Part shown: positions 1-5,465 of the stretch, piece by piece
Numbering within the stretch: position 1 is the stretch's first letter
Layout: the number at the start of each line of letters is the position of its first letter
Assembly (NCBI GenBank): GCA_016840125.1
Contig: JAEOSY010000309.1
Span: forward strand, 1 to 5,990
DNA: 5,990 nucleotides
From: Candidatus Helarchaeota archaeon
GTDB lineage: Archaea; Asgardarchaeota; Lokiarchaeia; Helarchaeales; HEL-GB-A
Reading direction: 5' to 3'
Position numbers and translations under genes: made by a program
Notes under the pieces: generated by a model
Databases searched by the model: none
Told to the model about the DNA's origin: nothing
Seen by the model: the letters and a program-made list of their open reading frames with translations, nothing else

Positions 1-1631
1 GGATTGATTTGTTGGGGGATCCATTCAAATGGAATATAGCCAGTCCATTCATCTTGACTATTAGATCCATTGAGAAGAAGAACTCCCTTAAAATAACCAT
101 CGCTATCTTTAAGAGTGCCTGATGCATTGCGAACCGGGTATTTCGCAGTTGGAAATATGCCAATATCCCCCTGGACGCTTCCAAATATAAAGTTTTGACC
201 TGGACCATCAAAAGCACGTAAGGCATTCTGAAATTCGGTAACATTCCGGGCATGAGTCATCTTCCAAATTGCTAGAAAAATACCAGGCTCATCGTCAAAT
301 CCCGTCCACTTGATTGAAACTGCTTTATTTTGGTAAGTAGTATCTGGATAGATAGGACAAAGAAAATCATCGTCGGGATTATAATCATGTTTAGTATAAT
401 TAATGGTCATTATGTAATCGGACTGCCCGTTGACTTTTATTACCTCAGTATGAGTTTCGATTTTACGCCAGCTATTATTGAATAGATAGTATTCGCCATC
501 AGGACTCAATGTTTCGACATAAAAGTCCAAGCAATCGATTGCTGTGATGGTTGCAGACCAACCAACAAAATTATTCATGCCAATTTCACATAGTGGTGTA
601 CCTGGGAACGCCACCCCGTACAATGATTCCCCCGTAATAGTATTCACGTAATGAAATTCCCACCAAACTGATGGGATCATAAGCATTAAGTGGGGATCAC
701 CACAGAGAATGGGGTAGCCCGTTGTTGTGAGAGACCCATTCACTACCCAATTATTGCTGCATCCACCAAATTCTTGAATCCAAGACGTTATTTTGCCGTA
801 ACTACTTTCTAGAGCTAATTTTGCCATAGTGGCTTTTAGCGATAAATCCTCTTCCGGTTGAGAGGATCCTTTCACTAGAGGTTCTCCCGTGTCAGCGGGT
901 GTTGAGAAATTTGGGATGACAGGCACTTCGAAGGGATAGGGCTCGAATGGCATTAATTCAAATAATTCATCTTTTCCAAACGCATCGGCGAGTCTAGTTG
1001 TTGTTAAATCCCAATCCTCAAACGATAGCAAATAGGTCATGAATTTAGCCATAGCGCAAATATCTTCGGGGGTATAATCTTGGGGAGTAATTCCTAAATA
1101 TAAATATTCCATCGGTAAGTTATTTGGGGAAATATCTTGAATATAGCGATTAATCCCATCGCAAAATCGCTGTATTAAATATGCGACTAAATCGGCGTCT
1201 GGATCTGAATGATTCTGTAGGGCAGCCCACATCGCTTTTCCAAGCCGCTCAAATCCGAGGAACCTAGCCTCCTTATCCGCATCCAGAAACTCCGGACCCA
1301 TTATCTCTGATATTTGCCCTTTCACGTAGCGGCGTTGTATATCCATTGAAAATAATCGATCCTGGGCTTGAACATATCCAATAGCAAATGCGAAATCTGC
1401 TTCGGAGGCAACATAGATGTGTGGAATTCCCATATGATCCCTATAAACTGTAACTTGGCTTCCTAATGAAGAATCTTTCACTTCCATATATTCTGGGTAG
1501 TAAGCTTGGTTAGAGGAGTTCCAAATCCCACCAACCGGGGAGATTAAGTTCCCTAAACCCGTAATAATCAAGGTAACAATAAATAATGTGCTCAATCCTG
1601 CAACAATACCTTCCTTTACTTTCACATTCAT
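1..1631 (-). CDS. Penicillin acylase family Ntn-hydrolase (partial, C-terminus beyond the left edge)
   Basis: Penicillin-acylase-family enzymes are exported amidases that cut an acyl group from penicillins, N-acyl homoserine lactones or other amides. They mature by self-cleavage that exposes an N-terminal serine. Read from ATG at 1631 leftward, 543 codons are open to the window edge. Residues 8-27 are hydrophobic after a short basic start, which fits a signal peptide or anchor. Residues 60-72 (VTVYRDHMGIPHI) are the family's A-chain signature. Residues 289-297 (GGCSNNWVV) are the self-cleavage site, with nucleophile Ser292. His314 in CGDPHL is at beta-chain position 23, as in known acylases. 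The oxyanion-hole Asn of the family should lie just past the visible end. Family members are usually about 750-850 aa, so roughly a third is missing. The residue before the nucleophile is Cys, where Gly is common. A weak AGGA (1642-1645) precedes the start. Family assignment is firm; the substrate is unknown. Confidence 0.93.
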   Translation of the reverse strand, partial: MNVKVKEGIVAGLSTLFIVTLIITGLGNLISPVGGIWNSSNQAYYPEYMEVKDSSLGSQVTVYRDHMGIPHIYVASEADFAFAIGYVQAQDRLFSMDIQRRYVKGQISEIMGPEFLDADKEARFLGFERLGKAMWAALQNHSDPDADLVAYLIQRFCDGINRYIQDISPNNLPMEYLYLGITPQDYTPEDICAMAKFMTYLLSFEDWDLTTTRLADAFGKDELFELMPFEPYPFEVPVIPNFSTPADTGEPLVKGSSQPEEDLSLKATMAKLALESSYGKITSWIQEFGGCSNNWVVNGSLTTTGYPILCGDPHLMLMIPSVWWEFHYVNTITGESLYGVAFPGTPLCEIGMNNFVGWSATITAIDCLDFYVETLSPDGEYYLFNNSWRKIETHTEVIKVNGQSDYIMTINYTKHDYNPDDDFLCPIYPDTTYQNKAVSIKWTGFDDEPGIFLAIWKMTHARNVTEFQNALRAFDGPGQNFIFGSVQGDIGIFPTAKYPVRNASGTLKDSDGYFKGVLLLNGSNSQDEWTGYIPFEWIPQQIN

Positions 1632-1690
1632 TGAAATCAGATCCTAATTTGGTTTGTGTGATAACTAAAATGAAAAACTCAAATAAATTG

Positions 1691-1698
1691 ATTTATAA
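1691..1698 (-). promoter_or_regulatory. Possible archaeal TATA box for the acylase gene
   Basis: On the minus strand the site reads TTATAAAT. With the usual archaeal spacing of about 26 nt, transcription would start near 1668, giving a leader of roughly 37 nt before the ATG at 1631. An AGGA lies in that leader at 1642-1645. The assignment rests on sequence and spacing only, and AT-rich DNA gives such matches by chance. Confidence 0.4.
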
Positions 1699-1716
1699 CT
1701 TTGGCAGATTAAGGGT

Positions 1717-1800
1717 TTAAAGCATTTCCATAAAAGCTTCAAGTCGAGTCCAGAGCTGAGCTTCGGAATAATTTCTATCATCTACGTAATCTTTATGATT
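1717..1800 (-). pseudogene. Possible C-terminal remnant of a lost minus-strand gene
   Basis: Between a stop at 1801-1803 and a TAA at 1717-1719, the minus strand encodes 27 residues with a protein-like composition, including YSEAQLWTRLEAFMEML just before the stop. The only ATG codons are at its very end (1731, 1725), so it cannot be a complete gene. It sits just upstream of the acylase TATA box, where the tail of a former upstream neighbour would lie. I do not recognise the family. A chance open stretch of this length is common, so confidence is low. Confidence 0.22.
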
Positions 1801-1819
1801 CTAACATTATTCTAACATT
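1798..1819. repeat. Perfect 11-bp tandem repeat (ATTCTAACATT x2), possible operator
   Basis: Two identical copies, 1798-1808 and 1809-1819, stand head to tail with no spacer, and the second touches the TATA-like box of the rightward gene. The 11-bp period is about one helical turn, so a regulator binding both copies would sit on one face of the DNA just upstream of TBP/TFB. Archaeal operators overlapping the BRE/TATA region usually repress, while those just upstream often activate. The function is inference; the repeat is seen directly. Confidence 0.5.
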
Positions 1820-1825
1820 TTATAG
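1818..1825 (+). promoter_or_regulatory. Possible archaeal TATA box for the iron-sulfur protein operon
   Basis: The site reads TTTTATAG. Using normal archaeal spacing, transcription would begin near 1848, leaving a leader of about 23 nt that contains the ribosome binding site. It directly abuts the 11-bp tandem repeat. The evidence is sequence and spacing only. Confidence 0.4.
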
Positions 1826-1858
1826 GTAGTTGAAGAAAAAACGATAAAAATAAAAATT

Positions 1859-1865
1859 GGGAGGT
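1859..1865 (+). promoter_or_regulatory. Shine-Dalgarno sequence of the iron-sulfur protein gene
   Basis: GGGAGGT lies 5 nt before the ATG at 1871. It supports that start over the internal Met89, where the part typical of the family begins but no comparable site is seen upstream. Confidence 0.75.
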
Positions 1866-1870
1866 TGTAA

Positions 1871-2881
1871 ATGGTAAAAAACGCTAGGTTTTTAAAATTT
1901 ATAAAAGGGTTATGGCCATTGGCCACATTTCCGAAAAAATCAAAAACTATTGCTAGAATACTAAGTGTTTTAAATAATAGTAAAATTACTAATAGAATTT
2001 TAAATTCTCGACTTGCAGTAAGTTTGCCCGAAATTCCCTCCATCTTCACGGACTTCCTTCCTCCCTTCCTTAAAGGAGTGGCGAGCCTTCCTCACTTCCT
2101 TCAAGGGGCATCTGTAAGTAGTCAAACAAATGATATGATTGTGTATTATCTACCCAACAATGAGGTTATTACTATAAATGAAACAATTGAAAAACCTCCA
2201 GATACAGTATTGCCCACTCAAATTTTAGATAATATTATCGATAAGGCAGAACATTTCTATCTATTGAATGTATGTTTTTGCCGTTTTTTTAATAATTGTA
2301 AAGATTATCCAACAGATGTTGGATGTTTGTTTGTGGGTGAATCTGTTTTATCGATTGCGCCCACTCATCTAGGTCGTCTTGTTAGTAGGGACGAAGCCCG
2401 CGCCCACGTAAAGAAAGCTCGTGATAGGGGGCTTGTTCATATGATTGGAAAAACCTTTCCTGAGTCATACTTTTTAGAAGTCGATGATGATAAACTCCTT
2501 ACAGTTTGTAACTGTTGTCCTTGTTGTTGCACCATCAGTCTTTTTGAGTATTTCCCTAAGGAAATTGGTAAACTCTGCAGAAAATTACCTGGTGTTACTG
2601 TGAAAGTGGATAAAGATAAGTGTGTTGGCTGTAAGACTTGCACTAAAGATGTCTGCTTTGTTAATGCCATTCATGTCATTAAAGGTAAAGCAATTATTGA
2701 CCAGGATTATTGTAAAGCATGCGGAAGATGTATTGTTGCTTGTCCAAAAAAAGCAATTAATATCTCAATTAATGATGATAAATATTCCAAAAAAGCGATG
2801 AGAGAAATAGAAAGGCGTCTTCAATTATGGCCTCCCGAGGCCACAAATTCCTCAAATGACATTAGGAGTGCAACGTCCTGA
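1871..2881 (+). CDS. Multi-cluster 4Fe-4S protein with a cysteine-dense central domain
   Basis: This 336-aa protein is a probable cytoplasmic electron carrier. Residues 1-85 are basic, cysteine-free and hold an imperfect LPxFLxG repeat. The central domain has CFCR (135-138), C143 and GCLF (C152), then a GLVH stretch (187-190) and CNCCPCCC (213-220). This arrangement recurs in uncharacterised 4Fe-4S proteins of anaerobic archaea and bacteria and probably holds one or more metal clusters. The C-terminal part is a two-cluster ferredoxin. Cluster one is C251, C254, C257, C262, with four residues instead of three before the last Cys and no following Pro. Cluster two is C281, C284, C287, C291-Pro, the standard form. 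There is no export signal. The gene heads a same-strand set: the next coding region starts 39 nt after its stop and the molybdopterin oxidoreductase follows, so electron transfer with that enzyme is a reasonable inference. Iron-sulfur identity is firm; the partner is inferred. Confidence 0.9.
   Translation: MVKNARFLKFIKGLWPLATFPKKSKTIARILSVLNNSKITNRILNSRLAVSLPEIPSIFTDFLPPFLKGVASLPHFLQGASVSSQTNDMIVYYLPNNEVITINETIEKPPDTVLPTQILDNIIDKAEHFYLLNVCFCRFFNNCKDYPTDVGCLFVGESVLSIAPTHLGRLVSRDEARAHVKKARDRGLVHMIGKTFPESYFLEVDDDKLLTVCNCCPCCCTISLFEYFPKEIGKLCRKLPGVTVKVDKDKCVGCKTCTKDVCFVNAIHVIKGKAIIDQDYCKACGRCIVACPKKAINISINDDKYSKKAMREIERRLQLWPPEATNSSNDIRSATS
2828..2843 (+). other. GC-rich inverted repeat near the 3' end of the iron-sulfur gene
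   Basis: TGGCCT-CCCG-AGGCCA can form a 6-bp stem with a 4-nt loop, in otherwise AT-rich surroundings. It lies inside the coding region and encodes LWPPEA, 36 nt before the stop codon, with no T-run after it, so it is not a typical terminator. It could slow decay or mark processing of the operon mRNA, or be a by-product of the codons. Confidence 0.3.
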
Positions 2882-2909
2882 TTTTAAAAATAAACAAACT
2901 TATGAAAAA

Positions 2910-2914
2910 GAGGA
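2910..2914 (+). promoter_or_regulatory. Shine-Dalgarno sequence deciding a TTG start
   Basis: GAGGA ends 6 nt before the TTG at 2921. A TGA immediately precedes that TTG in the same frame, so TTG is the first possible start. The ribosome site at correct spacing is the main reason to accept the small gene that follows. Confidence 0.55.
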
Positions 2915-2920
2915 TTTTGA

Positions 2921-3052
2921 TTGGAATATCCTGCAGATAGTCGATATATCACGCTTGAAGATGTAGACATGGATGTAGAGCAAGCATTAGATGGAACACT
3001 TTCGAATTTCACAAAAGAATCAACAAACAAATTAAAAAAAATATCGGTATAA
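2921..3052 (+). CDS. Unrecognised 43-aa protein between the two redox genes
   Basis: From TTG at 2921 to TAA at 3050-3052, the frame encodes 43 residues. The first half is acidic (EYPADSRYITLEDVDMD, then VEQALDG) and the last third is lysine-rich (ESTNKLKKISV). There are no cysteines, no membrane segment and no signal peptide. A GAGGA lies 6 nt upstream. Gaps to the neighbours are nearly equal, 39 nt after the iron-sulfur gene and 42 nt before the oxidoreductase gene, as expected for a small member of one operon. The composition is not the Lys/Asn/Ile bias of random AT-rich sequence: Asp, Glu, Pro, Ser and Thr are well represented. I do not recognise the family. It might be a small accessory or subunit of the redox complex, but nothing in the sequence shows this. 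An overlapping 12-codon frame from the ATG at 2903 is too short to compete. Confidence 0.5.
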   Translation: MEYPADSRYITLEDVDMDVEQALDGTLSNFTKESTNKLKKISV

Positions 3053-3065
3053 GAAGATAAAATAA

Positions 3066-3073
3066 AATTTATT
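3066..3073 (+). promoter_or_regulatory. Weak TATA-like element before the oxidoreductase gene
   Basis: The element reads AATTTATT, centred about 26 nt before the ATG at 3095. If used, it would give a nearly leaderless transcript of the oxidoreductase alone, in addition to any operon message. An AGGG (3082-3085) also lies 9 nt before the ATG as a weak ribosome site. AT-rich context makes a chance match likely. Confidence 0.18.
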
Positions 3074-3094
3074 TGATTTCTAGGGCGAAAAATC

Positions 3095-5236
3095 ATGAGG
3101 AGAAAAAATAAAATAAAAAAAATTCGGACAATCTGTCATTGTTGGAGCTGTCCTTCATATGATGGTGTAGTAGCAACAGTAGATGTTGAAAACAATAAAA
3201 TTTTGAAGATAGAAGGTGATAAAAAGCATCCACGAAGTAAAGGATATGTTTGTGAAAAGGGTAAACGAGATTGGCAAGTAATTTATCATGAAAAGAGATT
3301 TTTATCACCCCTTTTAAAAACTGAAAATGGATTTAAGGAAATTTCATGGGATAAAGCATATGAAATAGCATCCGAAAAAATTGGCTCAATTATTAAGAAA
3401 TATGGAGCAAAATCTATATGTTCAACAATGGCGGATTGGCCTTCAATAGCAATGTTTATGAAGACTATTGGTAGCCCAAACTCCATGACTAACCGTGATT
3501 TATGTCAGGGAACAGCAGAAACTGCTGATCCTTTAACATATGGAGAAGTTCTTTCAATTTATCGTAGTTCACAGGATTTTAAAAATTCAAAATGTATTTT
3601 CTTAGTTGGAACCAATCTTCCGCATTCTTCGGGAGGGCAGTGGCAAGATGTAAAATCTGCACTCAAGAAAGGAGCAAAATTAATTGTAGTTGATCCACGT
3701 AAGAGTGAAGCTGCAAATTCAGCAGATTTATATCTGCAAATCAGACCAGGAACGGATGGTGCTCTCGCGCTTGCAATGATCAATGTAATTATTAATGAAT
3801 CACTTTATGATAAGAAATTCGTTGAAAAATATTGCATAGGATTTGATAGGTTATCCAATCATGTTCAACAATATACACCAGAGTGGGCTTCAAAAATTAC
3901 TTCAATTGATGAAGATGATATAAAAGCAGCCGCAAGAATGTATGCAACAAATGGACCTTCAAGCTATAGAGGTAATATTGGGGTATGTCAACATTCAAAT
4001 TCTACCCAAACTTGTCGTGCTTTTGCAATTCTTATTTCAATATGTGGGTATATAGATGTTAAGGGGGGGAATAGATTACCACAAGGTCCTCCTAGTAGAA
4101 GAGATTATGTAATGGGTAATCCATTGGAAATTACCAAAGTATCTGAAGATGTTGAAAACCAAACCATGGGAATTGAAAAATTTCCACTTTGGGCAGGTCC
4201 AGAGGCAGTAATGAGAAGACCACATAATCCTTCGATAATTGATGGCATGTTAGATAAATCTACATATCCAATTAAAGGGTGGATTGTATTTTGGAATAAT
4301 CCAGTTATGGCTTATGCAAGCTCACAAAAAGTGATAAAAGCAATTAAGAATCTTGATTTTTTAATGGTCATGGCTTATAATCCAAATGCCACATCAGATA
4401 TGGCAGATTTAATCCTCCCCATTAAACATCTTTATGAATTTAACTTTATATGTGCGAGTTCTTACGGAAGTTGGGTAAAGGCCATGCCTAAACTGGTTGA
4501 GGCCCCAGAAAATTGTAGAGACTCATTTCAAATATTACATGATATCGCAGACATTCTTGTAAAAAAAGGAATAATAAAGGAAAACTTAATGCCGTGGAAA
4601 AATGCTGAAGAATTTACAAAATGGATTGGTGGAAGTGGTATAATTTTTAATTATAGAACTTTAAAGTGGATAGGATTATTAAAATGGAGACCAAAATATA
4701 AAAAATATAAAAAACATGGTTTTAAAACACCTTCTAAAAAGGTGGAATTATATTCATCAAGATTGGAAAAATTTGGATATCCTCCACTTCCAATATATGA
4801 AGAATGTGGTGAAAATGCAATATCTAAACCAAAAATTGGTCAAAAGTTTCCCTTATATCTTACATCTAGAAGATTACCAAATTATTATCTTACAAGAAGT
4901 GCTGACTATTCTTGGGTCAAAAAAGTTGGAGAATATCCAGAATTACTCATTCATCCAAATACAGCTCAAAAACGTGAAATTATGTCAGGAGATATCGTGG
5001 AGATATGCACAAATTACGGAATCATAACTCATAAAGCAAAAATTTCTAAAAAAATTAGAGAGGACACTGTTTGTGGGGTTTATGGGTGGAGTTTTCCTGA
5101 GAAAAAGGGTAATGAAGAAGAATATTTAGAATCAAATATTAATTTTGTATGTTCTTTTTATCCTCCATATGATCCAGTTATCGGAATCAATTGTGTTCAA
5201 GGAGTTATGTGTGAAGTAAGAAAAAAACATAGTTAA
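3095..5236 (+). CDS. Molybdopterin oxidoreductase, DMSO reductase superfamily (Mo/W-bis-MGD, Cys-ligand type)
   Basis: This 713-aa enzyme belongs to the family of polysulfide/thiosulfate reductases, acetylene hydratase, formate dehydrogenases and nitrate reductases. The start has a stop 18 nt upstream in frame, so ATG 3095 is the only ATG possible. An N-terminal Fe-S motif holds C14, C16, C19 and C53, the last in CEKGK with the conserved Lys55. In alignment with the usual CxxCxxxC, C16 and C19 match and Asp23 replaces the third Cys. The main domain shows GSPN (126-129) before Cys137, the probable metal ligand, then LTYG (147-150), VGTNLPHSS (171-179), VVDPRKS (198-204), RPGTD (217-221), WNNP (400-403) and ADLILP (437-442). 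The C-terminal pterin-binding domain spans about 585-705. There is no Tat signal, so it is probably cytoplasmic. The iron-sulfur protein upstream is the likely electron partner. A 61-codon open frame follows the stop. Fold and cofactor are firm; the substrate is unknown. Confidence 0.94.
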   Translation: MRRKNKIKKIRTICHCWSCPSYDGVVATVDVENNKILKIEGDKKHPRSKGYVCEKGKRDWQVIYHEKRFLSPLLKTENGFKEISWDKAYEIASEKIGSIIKKYGAKSICSTMADWPSIAMFMKTIGSPNSMTNRDLCQGTAETADPLTYGEVLSIYRSSQDFKNSKCIFLVGTNLPHSSGGQWQDVKSALKKGAKLIVVDPRKSEAANSADLYLQIRPGTDGALALAMINVIINESLYDKKFVEKYCIGFDRLSNHVQQYTPEWASKITSIDEDDIKAAARMYATNGPSSYRGNIGVCQHSNSTQTCRAFAILISICGYIDVKGGNRLPQGPPSRRDYVMGNPLEITKVSEDVENQTMGIEKFPLWAGPEAVMRRPHNPSIIDGMLDKSTYPIKGWIVFWNNPVMAYASSQKVIKAIKNLDFLMVMAYNPNATSDMADLILPIKHLYEFNFICASSYGSWVKAMPKLVEAPENCRDSFQILHDIADILVKKGIIKENLMPWKNAEEFTKWIGGSGIIFNYRTLKWIGLLKWRPKYKKYKKHGFKTPSKKVELYSSRLEKFGYPPLPIYEECGENAISKPKIGQKFPLYLTSRRLPNYYLTRSADYSWVKKVGEYPELLIHPNTAQKREIMSGDIVEICTNYGIITHKAKISKKIREDTVCGVYGWSFPEKKGNEEEYLESNINFVCSFYPPYDPVIGINCVQGVMCEVRKKHS

Positions 5237-5422
5237 AATACTAAAAAAAATAATGAAATAACTACTGAAAGATATAGAGATAACAAAATAGCTCTAATAG
5301 AAAAGAGAAAACATTTAGAGTATTCACGGGACAAAATTGAAATTGAAAAAATCTTGAAAAAGGACAAAATAATGAAAAAAATTGAAAAAAACATGAGAAA
5401 GTTTAAATTATTTAAAAAATGA
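5237..5422 (+). other. In-frame open stretch after the oxidoreductase stop (lost or read-through tail?)
   Basis: Directly after the TAA at 5234-5236, the same frame continues for 61 codons to a TGA at 5420-5422. It encodes a highly charged, Lys/Glu-rich, helix-prone sequence, for example IALIEKRKHLEYSRDKIEIE. The first ATG is at 5372, so only a 16-residue peptide could start independently. The strand is very A-rich and T-poor, which makes stops rarer than usual, so part of the effect is compositional. It may be a former C-terminal tail cut off by a nonsense mutation, a read-through extension, or chance. The oxidoreductase domain itself ends normally before the TAA (MCEVRK), so the tail is not needed for the fold. 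Confidence 0.3.
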
Positions 5423-5433
5423 ATACCAAAAAA
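5413..5433 (-). terminator. Possible oligo-T terminator of the GltD-like gene
   Basis: On the minus strand, two T6 runs (opposite 5428-5433 and 5414-5419) begin 25 nt after that gene's TGA, followed by further T-rich DNA. Archaeal termination typically occurs at such U-tracts without a hairpin. Evidence is composition only. Confidence 0.35.
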
Positions 5434-5445
5434 GTTGGTGCTCCA

Positions 5446-5465
5446 TTCTTTTCTTTCTCATTTAT
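5446..5465 (+). terminator. Possible T-rich terminator of the iron-sulfur/oxidoreductase operon
   Basis: This pyrimidine-rich tract, with TTCTTTTCTTTCTCATTTATT at its core, is the first strongly T-rich stretch on the plus strand after the oxidoreductase stop. It overlaps the last codons of the converging gene. It is a plausible archaeal-type terminator with weak evidence. Confidence 0.25.

Noticed and set aside
1913..1925. TGGCCATTGGCCA palindrome-like element
   Set aside because: It is only two copies of a self-complementary hexamer inside coding sequence, with no partner sites or spacing that suggest an operator.
2903..2941. 12-codon frame from ATG (MKKRILIGISCR)
   Set aside because: It is too short, has no ribosome site of its own, and overlaps the TTG-started gene.
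2884..3096. 70-codon minus-strand frame opposite the small gene
   Set aside because: It has no ribosome binding site, starts over the oxidoreductase start codon, and is antisense to the better supported 43-aa frame, which has a Shine-Dalgarno sequence at correct spacing.
3095..3130. Twin-arginine signal at the oxidoreductase N-terminus (MRRK)
   Set aside because: No hydrophobic stretch follows; the Fe-S motif begins at residue 14, so there is no room for a signal peptide.
4063..4069. Run of seven G as a possible frameshift site
   Set aside because: The reading frame is intact on both sides and the run encodes the conserved Gly-Gly of the family, so nothing suggests slippage.
4716..5027. 103-codon plus-strand frame inside the oxidoreductase gene
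   Set aside because: It overlaps the conserved molybdopterin-binding domain in another frame and shows no family features.
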